Below the pieces are notes generated by a model that saw only the letters and a list, made by a program, of their open reading frames with translations, did not search any database and was not told the origin of the DNA. A stretch of 64,000 nt of DNA from Piscinibacter aquaticus (lineage in GTDB: Bacteria; Pseudomonadota; Gammaproteobacteria; Burkholderiales; Burkholderiaceae_C), in contig VOPW01000001.1 of assembly GCA_007994965.1 (NCBI GenBank), positions 248,001 to 312,000 of the forward strand, in the 5' to 3' direction. The position numbers and the translations under genes were made by a program. This document shows, piece by piece, positions 33,350 through 43,598 of this stretch. Each line of letters begins with the position of its first letter. Position 1 is the stretch's first letter.

Positions 33350-34629
33350 TCACAGGCGCCGGTGCGCAGGCCCAGCGAGCGCAGCTCGGCCGGGTCGTAG
33401 CTCGACTTCACGTCGGCGAACACGGCACCCGGCATGGCCTTCTCGGCGATCGCCTTGAGACCCATCGCCGCGTACTCCTTGTGCGAGACCGCCGCGACCA
33501 CGGCGCAGGCGCGGGGCAGCTGTTCCCACGGCGTCAGCCCGATGCCGTACTCGTGCTCGCATTCCGCCGAGTCGGCGATCGGGTCGTGCACGTGCACCCG
33601 GGCGCCGAAGCTCTTCAGCTCGTTGACCACGTCGATGACCTTGCTGTTGCGCAGGTCGGGGCAGTTCTCCTTGAAGGTCATGCCCAGCACGATCACGTCG
33701 GCGTCCTTGACCGGCATGTCGGCGGCGATCATCTGCTTGACGGTCTGCTCGGCAACGAACTTGCCCATGCTGTCGTTGATGCGCCGGCCGGCCAGGATCA
33801 CCTGCGGGTTGTAGCCGAGCTTCTCGGCCTTGTGCGTCAGGTAGTAGGGATCGACGCCAATGCAGTGGCCGCCCACCAGGCCGGGGCGGAAGGGCAGGAA
33901 GTTCCACTTCGTGCCCGCCGCCTTCAGCACCTCGAGGGTGTCGATGCCGATGCGCTGGAAGATCACTGCCAGTTCGTTCATCAGCGCGATGTTCAGGTCG
34001 CGCTGGGTGTTCTCGATCACCTTTGCTGCCTCGGCCACCTTGATCGAGCTGGCCGGGTAGACGCCCGCGGTAATCACCGAGCCATACACCTCGGCCACCT
34101 TCTTCAGCGTCTCCGGCGTGTCGCCCGACACCACCTTGGTGATCTTGGTGACCGTCCGCTCCTTGTCGCCCGGGTTGATGCGCTCCGGGCTGTAGCCGAC
34201 GAAGAAGCCTTCCTTCCACTTCAGGCCCGAGTGCTTCTCGATGATCGGGATGCACACCTCCTCGGTGGCGCCCGGATAGACGGTCGACTCGTAGACGACG
34301 ATCGCGCCCTTCTTGATGTGCTTGCCGACGCTCTCCGACGACTTCACCAGCGGGGTGAAATCCGGCTGATGGGCATCGTCCACCGGCGTCGGCACGGCCA
34401 CGATGATGAAGTCGGCCTCGGCGATGACCTTCGGGTCGGTGCTGCAGGTCAGCATCGTCGCGGCCTTCAGGTCGGCGCTGCTGACTTCGCCGGTCGGATC
34501 GACGTGGCGGCCGTAGGCGGCCACCTTCTCGGCGTGCAGGTCGAAGCCGAGCGTGCGGAATTTCTTGCCGAACTCCACGGCGAGCGGCAGGCCGACGTAG
34601 CCCAGGCCGATGACTGCGATGGTGGTCAT
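33350..34629 (-). CDS. Nucleotide-sugar dehydrogenase (TviB/WbpA-like UDP-sugar 6-dehydrogenase)
   Basis: NAD-dependent two-step oxidation of C6 of a UDP-sugar to the uronate, for surface polysaccharide. About 426 residues. Rossmann start IAVIGLGYVGLPLAVEF, VPTPVDDAHQPD, catalytic Cys in GGHCIGVDPYYL, and MTFKENCPDLRNSK fit the TviB group (UDP-GlcNAc 6-dehydrogenase). The paired epimerase gene would also fit a UDP-glucose to UDP-glucuronate route, so the substrate is open. The frame breaks at ~33360, seven residues from the end; cgcaccggcgc for cgcacctggcgc gives a stop at 33350. Last gene of a galE / epimerase / dehydrogenase set. Confidence 0.88.
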
Positions 34630-34650
34630 GGTGTTGTTTTCCTCTGCTTC

Positions 34651-35653
34651 TCAGATCTTGTAGTACTCGCGATACCACTGGACGAAGCGGCCGACGCCGT
34701 CGCGCACCGGCGTGCGCGGGCGGAAGTCGGTCCAGGCTTCCAGTTCGGAGACGTCGGCCGAGGTGGCCGGGACGTCGCCGTCCTGCAGCGGCAGGAATTC
34801 CTTGATCGCGGTCCGGCCCAGCGAGGACTCGATCGCGTCGATGAAGTCCATCAGCGGCACCGGGTCGTTGTTGCCGATGTTGAACACGCGGTAGGGCGCA
34901 TTGCTGCGCGCCGGATCCGGCGCGGCCGCATCGAAGCCCGCATCGACGGTGGCCGGACGGTCGAGCACGCGCACCACGCCGTTGGCGATGTCGTCGATGT
35001 AGGTGAAGTCGCGCACCATCCTGCCGTGGTTGAACACCTGGATCGGCTCGCCGGCGAGGATGGCGCGGGTGAACAGGAACAGCGCCATGTCGGGCCGGCC
35101 CCAGGGCCGTACACCGTGAAGAAGCGCAGCCCGGTGGTCGGCAGCCGGAACAGGTGGCTGTAGGTGTGCGCCATCAGCTCGTTGGCCTTTTCGTGGCCGC
35201 ATACAGGCTCACCGGGTGGTCGATGTTGTGGTGCTCCGAGAACGGCATTGCCGTGTTGCCGCCGTAGACGCTGGAGCTCGACGCATAGGCGGTGCTGCAC
35301 ACCGTTGTGGCGACAGCCTTCCAGCACGTTCGTGAAGCCAACGATGTTGCTGTCGATGTAGGCGTGCGGGTTGACCAGCGAGTAGCGCACGCCGGCCTGC
35401 GCCGCCGGTGCACGACGCGATCGAACTTCTCCTGCGCGAACAGGGCCGCCATGCCGTCGCGGTCGGCCACGTCCATCTTGACGAAGCGGAAGCCGGCCTG
35501 CGGCGTCAGCCGTGCCAGCCGGGCCAGCTTGAGATTCGGGTCGTAGTAGTCGTTGAGATTGTCCAGGCCGACGACTTCGTCGCCGCGCGCCAGCAGGATC
35601 TGCGAGACGTGCATGCCGATGAATCCGGCAGCACCCGTGACGAGGATCTTCAT
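34651..35653 (-). CDS. NAD-dependent sugar epimerase (UDP-glucuronate 4-epimerase type)
   Basis: Short-chain dehydrogenase/reductase-type epimerase of about 335 residues, of the CapI/LspL UDP-glucuronate 4-epimerase group. NAD motif VTGAAGFIGMHVSQ at the N-terminus, catalytic region ASSSSVYGGN and the Tyr/Lys pair in SLYAATKKANELMAH, then FFTVYGPWGRPDMALF, which marks this group. Frame breaks at ~35411 and ~35290 (both CCTGG), ~35201 (five A reduced to four) and ~35108 (CCCTGG short by one C). Cotranscribed with the dehydrogenase, 21 bases apart. Confidence 0.9.
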
Positions 35654-35744
35654 GCGTGTGTGGTGTGGAAGGCGGGCGCGTGGCGCCTCAGGCGAGGGTC
35701 TACCCTGATTGTGAACGAAGCCAGGGCGCCGGAAACCCGCCGGT

Positions 35745-36779
35745 TCAGGGGCTCAGAGGCTCGAATCCGCGGGGATTCATCGACTGCCAGCGCCAGCTGT
35801 CCGCGCACATGGCGTCCAGGCCGCGCCCGGCCTGCCAGCCCAGGCGCTCGCGCGCCAGCGTGGGGTCGGCGTAGCAGGCCGCCACGTCGCCGGAGCGCCG
35901 CGGCGCGAACTCGTAGGGAATGCGGCGGCCGCTGGCGCGTTCGAAGGCCTTCACCACTTCCAGCACGCTGTAACCGCGGCCGGTGCCGAGGTTGACGGTC
36001 AGCGATCCGCCGGCGCCCAGCAGGTGCTGCACGGCTGCCACGTGCCCCTGCGCCAGATCGACCACGTGGATGTAGTCGCGCACGCCGGTACCGTCGGGCG
36101 TGTCGTAGTCGTTGCCGAAGATCTTCAGCGATTCGCGCTGGCCGACGGCGACCTGTGTGACGTACGGCATCAGGTTGTTCGGCGTGCCTTGCGGCGCTTC
36201 GCCGATCAGGCCGCTCTCGTGGGCGCCGACCGGATTGAAGTAGCGCAGCAGCGCGCTCGCCCAGCCGGGTTCCGAGCGCTCGAGGTCGCGCAGGATGGTC
36301 TCGCCCATCAGCTTGGTGGCGCCATAGGGGTTGGTGGCCGACAGCGGCGCGTCCTCGCGGATCGGCAGCGTCTCTGGCTGCCCGTAAACCGTGGCGCTCG
36401 AACTGAAGACCACGCGCCGGCAGCGATGGCGCTGCATCGTCCGCGCCAGGGCGATCAGGCCGCCGAGGTTGTTGCGGTAGTACTCCAGCGGCTTGGCCGT
36501 GCTTTCGCCCACCGCCTTGAAGGCCGCGAAGTGCACGACCGCGTCGATGCGCCGGCGCTGGAAGAGTGCGTCGAGCGCCTTCTCGTCGCCGACGTCGGCC
36601 CGTTCGAAGTCGGGACGTTGCCCCGACAGTCGCTCCAGCCGGTTCAGCACCTCCGGCGAACTGTTCGAGAAGTCGTCGAGGCCGATCACTCGCAGGCCGG
36701 CGGCTTGCAGCGCCAGCCCGGTGTGGGAGGCGATGTAGCCGGTGGCCCCGGTCAGCAGGATGGTGGGTGCAGTCGTCAT
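35745..36779 (-). CDS. galE: UDP-glucose 4-epimerase GalE
   Basis: Interconverts UDP-glucose and UDP-galactose. 344 residues, intact. NAD motif LTGATGYIASHTGLAL, SSSATVYGQPETLPI, the YxxxK in NPYGATKLMGE, LRYFNPVGAHESGLIGE and the substrate loop FGNDYDTPDGTGVRDYIHV are standard GalE. First gene of the minus-strand set galE / epimerase / dehydrogenase. It starts 91 bases from the divergent ubiJ start. Confidence 0.96.
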   Translation of the reverse strand: MTTAPTILLTGATGYIASHTGLALQAAGLRVIGLDDFSNSSPEVLNRLERLSGQRPDFERADVGDEKALDALFQRRRIDAVVHFAAFKAVGESTAKPLEYYRNNLGGLIALARTMQRHRCRRVVFSSSATVYGQPETLPIREDAPLSATNPYGATKLMGETILRDLERSEPGWASALLRYFNPVGAHESGLIGEAPQGTPNNLMPYVTQVAVGQRESLKIFGNDYDTPDGTGVRDYIHVVDLAQGHVAAVQHLLGAGGSLTVNLGTGRGYSVLEVVKAFERASGRRIPYEFAPRRSGDVAACYADPTLARERLGWQAGRGLDAMCADSWRWQSMNPRGFEPLSP

Positions 36780-36858
36780 GGCGTTCTCTGAATGGCCGAT
36801 TCTGTGCCGGGCGCGCGGCGCGCAGGGGGCCGCGAGTCGGGGGTGATGGCTGCTTGCC

Positions 36859-36864
36859 TACAAT
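36859..36864 (+). promoter_or_regulatory. ubiJ: -10 element immediately before ubiJ
   Basis: TACAAT ends six bases before the ubiJ ATG at 36871. With usual spacing the transcript would start at or next to the A of the ATG, giving a leaderless mRNA. No convincing -35 is visible. Confidence 0.45.
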
Positions 36865-36870
36865 CCGTGC

Positions 36871-37427
36871 ATGTTGCAAAGCCTGCAAGCGCTCGCCTCG
36901 CGAGCGGTCATCGAGCGCGCCATCCTGCTGGCGAACCATGTCATCGCGGGCGAGCCGGTGGCCGCGCAACGGCTGGCCGCCCACGCGGCGCGCAGCGTGC
37001 TGCTCTCGCTCGACGGCTGGCCGAGCCTGCTGCCGCCGGTGCCGCCGCTGGCGGTCCGCATCACGCCGGCCGGTCTGCTCGAGTGGTGCGGCGACGAGAT
37101 TCCCGCTGAACCCGAGTTGCGCGTCAACGTCGACGCCTCCAATCCGGCGCTGGCCCTGGTGCGTGCGCTCGGCGGCGAGAAGCCGCGCATCGAGGTGGCC
37201 GGCGATGCCCAGTTCGCCAGCGACGTCAACTGGCTGTTCGACAACCTGCGCTGGGATCTCGAGGACGACCTCGCCCGGCTGATCGGCGACGCGCCGGCGC
37301 GCGAGCTGTCGAAGTTCGGCGGCAGCGTCGCGGCTGCGCTGCGCGAGGCGGTGCGCGGCATCGGCAGCTGGCCTCGCGGCTGCGCAGCGGCAGTGGCAAC
37401 GGCACGGGCGGATCCACGCCGCGATGA
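36871..37427 (+). CDS. ubiJ: Ubiquinone biosynthesis accessory factor UbiJ (SCP2 domain)
   Basis: Lipid-binding SCP2-fold protein that holds ubiquinone intermediates in the Ubi metabolon with UbiK. About 185 residues. The SCP2 domain covers residues ~30-110, and the C-terminus ([29 protein letters not shown]) is the typical UbiJ helix. The frame breaks at ~37370 near the end: ggcagctggcc for ggcagcctggcc, a C lost from CCTGG, which restores a stop overlapping the ubiB ATG (ATGA). Confidence 0.9.
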
Positions 37428-38972
37428 GGCACATCGGGCGGCTCGTCTTCATCTGCGTCACGGTTCTGCGCTACGGGCTGGACGAGCTGGCGCTGTCCAG
37501 CTTCCGCCAGCGCTGGGTGCGGGCGCTGGTGCGCGTGCTGACGATCGGCCGCCGCCTCGACGAGCCGCGCGGCGTGCGCCTGCGCAAGGGCCTGAGCGGC
37601 TCGGGCCGATCTTCGTCAAGTTCGGCCAGGTGCTGTCGACGCGGCGTGACCTGCTGCCGCCCGACTATGCCGAGGAACTCGCCGGGCTGCAGGACCGCGT
37701 GCCGCCGTTTCCGGCCGCGCAGTCCCGTGCGCTGGTGGAGCGCGCCTTCGGCCGGCCGGTCGACGAGATCTTCGCCAGCTTCGATGCCGAGCCGGTGGCC
37801 AGCGCGTCGATCGCGCAGGTGCACTTCGCCACGCTGAAGGATGGCCGCGAGGTCGCGGTGAAGGTGCTGCGCCCGGGCATGCTCGAGGTCATCGACGACG
37901 ACCTCGCGCTGATGCGCACGATGGCTGCGTGGGTCGAGCGGCTGTCGGTGGACGGCAAGCGCCTGAAGCCGCGCGAGGTGGTCGCCGAGTTCGACAACTA
38001 CCTGCACGACGAACTCGACCTCGTGCGCGAAGCCTCCAACGCCGCGCAGCTGCGCCGCAACATGGAGGGCCTGCGCCCGGTGATGGTGCCCGAGATGATC
38101 TGGGACCTGTGCACCCAGGGCGTCATCGTGATGGAGCGCATGAAGGGCGTGCCGATCAGCCAGATCGACCGGTTGCGCGACGCCGGCGTCGACATCAAGA
38201 AGCTGGCGCGCGACGGCGTGACGATCTTCTTCACGCAGGTGTTCCGCGACGGCTTTTTCCACGCCGACATGCACCCGGGCAACATCCAGGTGAGCATCGC
38301 GCCGGAGACCTTCGGCCGCTACATCGCGCTGGACTTCGGCATCGTCGGCACGCTGACCGAGTTCGACAAGGAATACCTGGCGCAGAACTTCATCGCCTTC
38401 TTCCGCCGCGACTACAAGCGCGTGGCCGAGCTGCACGTGGAAAGCGGCTGGGTGCCGAAGGAAACGCGTGTCGATGCGCTCGAAGGCGCCATCCGCGCGG
38501 TGTGCGAGCCGCACTTCGACCGCCCGCTGAAGGACATCTCGCTCGGCCGGTGCTGCTGCGCCTGTTCCAGACCTCGCGCCGCTTCAACGTCGAGATCCAG
38601 CCGCAGCTGGTGCTGCTGCAGAAGACGCTGCTCAACGTCGAAGGGCTGGGCCGCCAGCTCGACCCGGACCTCGACCTGTGGAACACCGCCAAGCCCTTCC
38701 TCGAGCGCTGGATGAACGAGCAGATCGGCTGGCGCGGCACAGCCGAGCGGCTGAAGAACGAGGCGCCGCGCTACGTGCAGCTGCTGCCCGAGTTGCCGCG
38801 GCTGGTGCACCGGGCGCTGCAGCGCGACGGCAGCGGCGAGGCCCGGCTGCTGGTGCGCATGATCGACGAGCAGCAGCGCACCAACCGCCTGCTGCTGGTG
38901 CTCGCGTCGGTGCTCGGCGGATTCGTCGCCGGCGGTCTGCTGACACTGGCGCTGCTGCGCTGGCACGTCTGA
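37424..38972 (+). CDS. ubiB: Ubiquinone biosynthesis atypical kinase/ATPase UbiB
   Basis: Membrane-linked member of the UbiB/ADCK protein-kinase-like family needed for ubiquinone synthesis. About 516 residues. The KxGQ motif is in [19 protein letters not shown], the Ala-rich loop in [11 protein letters not shown], the metal-binding DFG in [11 protein letters not shown], and HADMHPGNI is the catalytic-loop equivalent. A C-terminal hydrophobic tail ([18 protein letters not shown]) anchors it. Frame breaks at ~37597 (ggcctgagcgg for ggcctggagcgg) and ~38551 (ggccggtgctg for ggcctggtgctg), both CCTGG. Confidence 0.96.
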
Positions 38973-39036
38973 TCGGCGCCACGCAACGGCCCGCGGCGTC
39001 TGCGGTTTAGCCGTGGGCGCGACGGCCCCGAATGGG

Positions 39037-39042
39037 GATAAT
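39037..39042 (+). promoter_or_regulatory. -10 element before the sodium:solute symporter gene
   Basis: GATAAT in an otherwise GC-rich stretch, 67 bases before the ATG at 39110. No clear -35. Confidence 0.4.
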
Positions 39043-39109
39043 CCGCGCTGCCCGAAAACGGCCCCCTCTCCCGAAGCCTGCCCCAAGCCCCGTCCGGAGC
39101 CCGCCCGTC

Positions 39110-40562
39110 ATGCTGCTGACCCTGGTCATCTTCTACCTGTTGATCACCATCGCCATCGGCCTGTGGGCCGCCAAGCGCGTCAAGAACACGGCCGATTTCG
39201 CCATCGCCGGCCGCCACCTGCCGCTGGTGATGATCGTCACCACCACCTTCGCCACCGGGTTCGGCTCGGAAACGGTGCTCGGCATCCCGGCCAAGTTCGT
39301 CGAGGGCGGCCTGAAGGGCGTCGTCGAGGACCCGTTCGGCGCCGGCACCTGCCTGATCCTGGTCGGCCTGTTCTTCGCCGCCAAGCTCTACAAGATGACG
39401 CTGCTGACCATCAGCGACTACTACCGCGAGCGCTACGGCCGCGGCATCGAGGTGGTGTGCTCGCTGATCATCATCCTGAGCTACCTCGGCTGGGTGTCGG
39501 CCCAGGTCACCGCGCTGGGCTGGTGTTCAACCTGCTGTCCGGCGGCGCGATCAGCATCCCGGTGGGCATGGTGCTGGGCACCGCCTCGATCCTGGCCTAC
39601 ACGCTGTTCGGCGGCATGTGGTCGGTGGCGGTGACCGACTTCATCCAGATGATCATCCTGGTGGTCGGCCTGTCGATCATCGCGGTGTTCGCCGCCGACA
39701 TGGCCGGCGGCGCCGACAAGGTGATCGCGCTGGCGGCCAGCAAGGATCTTTTCCAGTTCCTGCCCGAGCCGAGCTTCACGCAGATCATGTTCTTCATCGC
39801 CGCAGCGATCACGATGATGTTCGGCTCGATCCCGCAGCAGGACGTGTTCCAGCGCGTGATGTCGGCCAAGGACGTCAAGGCCGCCACCCGCGGCCCGGTG
39901 ATCGGCGGCCTGAGCTACATCCTGTTCGCCTTCGTGCCGATGTTCCTCGTCACCAGCGCGCTGATCATCATGCCGGAGCAGGCCGCCACGCTGATCAAGG
40001 AGGATCCGCAGAAGGTGCTGCCCACGCTGGTGCTCGAGAAGATGCCGTTCATCATGCAGGTGCTGTTCTTCGGCGCGCTGCTGTCGGCGTTGAAGTCCAC
40101 CGCTTCGGCGACGCTGCTGGCGCCGTCGGTCACCTTCGTCGAGAACATCTGGCGCCAGTTCTTCCCGCGCATCAGCGACAAGCAGGAGCTGTGGACGATG
40201 CGCGTGGCTGTGCTGGTCTTCAGCATCTGCGTCTGCGCCTACGCCATCGCGCTGCAGGGCACGCCGATCTACGACATGGTCTCGGGGGCCTACCAGGTCA
40301 CGCTGGTCGGCGCCTTCGTGCCGCTGGTCGCCGGCCTGTACTGGAAGCGCGCCACCACGCAGGGCGCGGTGTTCTCCATCGTGCTGGGCATCCTGACTGG
40401 CTGCTGTTCATGATGACGCCGGCCGGCGAGGCCTTCCCGGCCCAGCTGGCGGGTTTCCTGATGGCGGCAGTGGGCATGGTCATCGGCTCGCTCGGGCCGC
40501 AGGCGCTGAAGAACCGCCACGGCTCGCACCACCACGTGGTCGGCGTGGCCGAGGGCCGCTGA
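39110..40562 (+). CDS. Sodium:solute symporter (SSF family)
   Basis: Integral membrane transporter of the SSS family, about 484 residues with 12-13 helices. SETVLGIPAKFVEGG near the N-terminus and SIPQQDVFQRVMSAK and GALLSALKSTASATLLAPSV in the middle are characteristic of SSF proteins; the last lies in the helix that holds the second sodium site. Substrate is unknown. Frame breaks at ~39522 (ctgggctggtg for ctgggcctggtg) and ~40398 (ctgactggctg for ctgacctggctg), each a C lost from CCTGG. The C-terminus ends in a His-rich tail (GSHHHVV). Confidence 0.92.
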
Positions 40563-40588
40563 GCGCCTGAAGTCGGCTCGCCCCGGGA

Positions 40589-40626
40589 GGGCCCGCGCGG
40601 CGGCTCGCCGTGCGGGCCCGTATAAT
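40589..40626 (+). promoter_or_regulatory. Long hairpin abutting a consensus TATAAT before fmdB
   Basis: A 14-bp stem with one G-T pair (GGGCCCGCGCGGCG at 40589-40602 with CGCCGTGCGGGCCC at 40606-40619, loop GCT) ends one base before a perfect TATAAT (40621-40626). The hairpin could end SSF transcription (there is no T run), and it occupies the place where the -35 of the next promoter should be. Confidence 0.55.
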
Positions 40627-40660
40627 TTGCGGTTTTCCTTTTCGGATCAAGGACTTGGTC

Positions 40661-40981
40661 ATGCCGATCTACGCCTATCGCTGCACTGCCTGCGGCCACG
40701 CGAAAGACGTGCTGCAGAAGATCTCCGATCCCGTGCTGACCACCTGCCCGGCCTGCGGCGCCGAGAGCTTCTCCAAGCAGCTCACCGCCGCCGGCTTCCA
40801 GCTCAAGGGCTCGGGCTGGTATGCGACCGACTTCAAGGGCGGCGGCTCCACGGCCAAGCCGGCCGATGCGAAGAGCGACACCGCCGCGCCGGCGTCGTCC
40901 ACGCCTTCGAGCGACAGCGGTTCGAGCGGCACCACCGCCTCGGCCGGTGCCGCCTGTGGCGGCTCCTGCGCCTGCCACTGA
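40661..40981 (+). CDS. FmdB family zinc-ribbon protein
   Basis: 106 residues. A short zinc ribbon (YRCTACGHAKDVLQ ... LTTCPACGAESFSKQL) makes up the first ~45 residues, with two CxxC pairs. The rest is a low-complexity Ser/Thr/Ala/Gly tail that ends GGSCACH. The FmdB family's role is not established, though members are near-universal in betaproteobacteria. The ATG at 40661 is preceded by AAGGAC. DUF502 follows 22 bases later, then aspS, so it belongs to the same direction cluster. Confidence 0.9.
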   Translation: MPIYAYRCTACGHAKDVLQKISDPVLTTCPACGAESFSKQLTAAGFQLKGSGWYATDFKGGGSTAKPADAKSDTAAPASSTPSSDSGSSGTTASAGAACGGSCACH

Positions 40982-41003
40982 GCCGCTGCGCCGAAGGCCA
41001 CCC

Positions 41004-41660
41004 TTGAAGAAATACCTCATTGCCGGATTGCTGGTCTGGCTGCCGCTGGCACTCACGATCTGGGTGCTGACGTCGGTGCTGGGCCTGCTCGACGGCATGT
41101 TCGGGTGGTTTCTCACCGCCACGCAGGCGGTGCTGCCGGCCTCGGCCACGGCGCCGCTGGAGATGCTGCGGCGCATCCCCGGCCTCGGCCTCGTGGTCAC
41201 GGTGGTCGCGCTGCTGATCACCGGCATCTTCGCGACCAACATCGTCGGCCAGTGGTGGCTGCGCCAGGGCAGCCGGGTGCTCAACCGCATCCCGATCGTC
41301 AAGTCGATCTACAACTCGATCAAGCAGGTCTCCGACACGCTGTTCTCCAGCAGCGGCAACGCCTTCCGCGAGGCCGTGCTGGTGCAGTACCCGCGCGAGG
41401 GCGCCTGGACCATCGCCTTCGTCACCGGCAAGCCCGGCGGCGAGGCGGCGCACCACCTGCCCGGCGACTACCTCAGCGTCTACGTGCCGACCACGCCGAA
41501 CCCGACCTCGGGCTTCTTCCTGATGGTGCCGCGGCGCGACGTGATCGAACTCGCGATGAGCGTCGACGAGGCGCTGAAGTACGTCATCTCGATGGGCGTG
41601 GTGGCACCGCCGCTGCCGGCCGCTGCCCCGGCGCTCGCCGCGGAGCCGGCCCGAAATTGA
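41004..41660 (+). CDS. DUF502 family membrane protein
   Basis: About 218 residues, from a TTG start at 41004 ([21 protein letters not shown]); no ATG is available at the conserved N-terminus. Two transmembrane helices (residues ~4-25 and [20 protein letters not shown]) flank a short loop. The conserved [19 protein letters not shown] and [16 protein letters not shown] place it in DUF502, found in many bacteria and in plants, with no agreed function. Common in Burkholderiales between fmdB and aspS. Confidence 0.9.
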   Translation: MKKYLIAGLLVWLPLALTIWVLTSVLGLLDGMFGWFLTATQAVLPASATAPLEMLRRIPGLGLVVTVVALLITGIFATNIVGQWWLRQGSRVLNRIPIVKSIYNSIKQVSDTLFSSSGNAFREAVLVQYPREGAWTIAFVTGKPGGEAAHHLPGDYLSVYVPTTPNPTSGFFLMVPRRDVIELAMSVDEALKYVISMGVVAPPLPAAAPALAAEPARN

Positions 41661-41745
41661 GGGGGCGCTGCCCGGCCGCGCGCCGGCTGCAGTGCCCCAC
41701 CGCCACAACGCCGCAACGCCCCGAACCGAATTCCGGAGAAGAACC

Positions 41746-43535
41746 ATGAGAACCACGTACTGCGGCCTCGTCAGCGAGGCCCTTCTCGGCCAGACCGTCA
41801 CGCTGATGGGCTGGGCACACCGCCGCCGCGACCATGGCGGCGTGATCTTCGTCGACCTGCGCGACCGCGAAGGCCTCGTGCAGGTGGTCTGCGACCCCGA
41901 CCGCCCCGAGATGTTCAAGGTCGCCGAAGGCATCCGCAACGAGTTCTGCCTGAAGATCGTCGGCAAGGTCCGCGAGCGGCCGGCCGGCACGACCAACGCC
42001 AACATCACCAGCGGCAAGGTCGAGGTGCTGTGCCACGAGATCGAGGTGCTCAACGCCTCGGTCACGCCGCCGTTCCAGCTCGACGAGGATAACCTCAGCG
42101 AGACCACGCGCCTGACGCACCGCGTGCTCGACCTGCGCCGCCCGCCGATGCAGCGCAACCTGATGCTGCGCTACCGCGTGGCGATGGAGGTGCGCAAGTT
42201 CCTCGATGCCAACGGCTTCATCGACATCGAGACGCCGATGCTCACCAAGAGCACGCCGGAGGGCGCGCGCGACTACCTCGTGCCCAGCCGCGTGCACGAC
42301 GGCATGTTCTTCGCGCTGCCGCAGTCGCCCCAGCTGTTCAAGCAGCTGCTGATGGTGGCGGGCTTCGACCGCTACTACCAGATCACCAAGTGCTTCCGCG
42401 ACGAGGACCTGCGCGCCGACCGCCAGCCCGAATTCACGCAGATCGACATCGAGACCTCCTTCCTGACCGAGGAAGAGATCCGCACGATGTTCGAGGGCAT
42501 GATCCGCAGCACCTTCAAGCACGCCATCGGCGTCGAGCTGCCGGCCTTTCCGGTGATGAAGTACGCCGATGCGATGCGGCTGTACGGCTCGGACAAGCCC
42601 GACCTGCGCGTCAAGCTCGAGTTCACCGAGCTGACCGACGTGATGAAGGACGTCGACTTCAAGGTCTTCTCCGGCCCGGCCAATGCGGCCGACGGCCGCG
42701 TGGTCGCGCTGCGCGTGCCCGGCGGCGGTGAGATGAGCCGCGGCGAGATCGACGCGTACACGGAGTTCGTGAAGATCTACGGCGCCAAGGGCCTCGCGTG
42801 GATCAAGGTCAACGACACCGCCAAGGGCCGCGAGGGCCTGCAGTCGCCGATCGTCAAGAACCTTCACGACAAGGCGATCGCCGACATCCTCGCGCGCACC
42901 GGCGCGGCCAGCGGCGACCTGATCTTCTTCGGCGCCGACAAGGCGAAGATCGTCAACGACGCGATCGGCGCGCTGCGCATCAAGGTCGGCCACAGCGAGT
43001 TCGGCAAGGCCCGTGGCCCGGTGCAGGGCCAGTGGGAGCCGCTGTGGGTGGTCGACTTCCCGATGTTCGAGTACGACGACGACGCCCAGCGCTGGAACGC
43101 GGTGCACCACCGTTCACCAGCCCGAAGGACGGGCACGAGGACTGGCTCGAGACCAACCCGGGCGCGTGCATTGCCAAGGCCTACGACGTGGTGCTCAACG
43201 GCATCGAGCTCGGCGGCGGCTCGGTGCGTATCCACCGCGAGGAAGTGCAGAGCAAGGTCTTCCGCGCGCTGAAGATCGATGCCGAGGAGGCGCAGCTGAA
43301 GTTCGGCTTCCTGCTCGATGCGCTGAAGTACGGCGCGCCGCCGCACGGTGGCATTGCGATCGGCCTGGACCGTTTCGTGATGCTGATGACCGGCGCCGAG
43401 AGCCTGCGCGACGTGATCGCCTTCCCGAAGACCCAGCGCGCGCAGTGCCTGCTGACCAACGCGCCGAGCGCCGTCGACGAGAAGCAGCTGCGCGAGCTGC
43501 ACATCCGCCTGCGCAACCCGACGCCGGCCGCCTGA
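41746..43535 (+). CDS. aspS: Aspartate-tRNA ligase AspS
   Basis: Class IIb synthetase, about 596 residues. The OB-fold anticodon-binding domain starts [15 protein letters not shown]. Class II motif 2 is in [17 protein letters not shown] and motif 3 in [13 protein letters not shown]; the bacterial GAD insertion covers the middle. In the anticodon domain the sequence is RRDHGG (His30) and RPAGTTN, the residues seen in non-discriminating enzymes such as that of Pseudomonas aeruginosa, so it may charge tRNA-Asn too. One frame break at ~43112, a run of C one short ([11 protein letters not shown]). GGAG precedes the ATG. A strong terminator follows. Confidence 0.96.
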
Positions 43536-43564
43536 ACGGTCATTGCCGCTCGTGCAGAATCGAC

Positions 43565-43589
43565 GGGGCGCCTTCGGGCGCCCCTTTTT
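43565..43589 (+). terminator. Rho-independent terminator after aspS
   Basis: A perfect 8-bp stem GGGGCGCC/GGCGCCCC (43565-43572 with 43577-43584) closed by a TTCG tetraloop, followed by TTTTT (43585-43589). It lies 30 bases after aspS and 10 before nudB, so nudB probably needs read-through or a promoter inside this region. Confidence 0.92.
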
Positions 43590-43598
43590 CTTGCGCGC

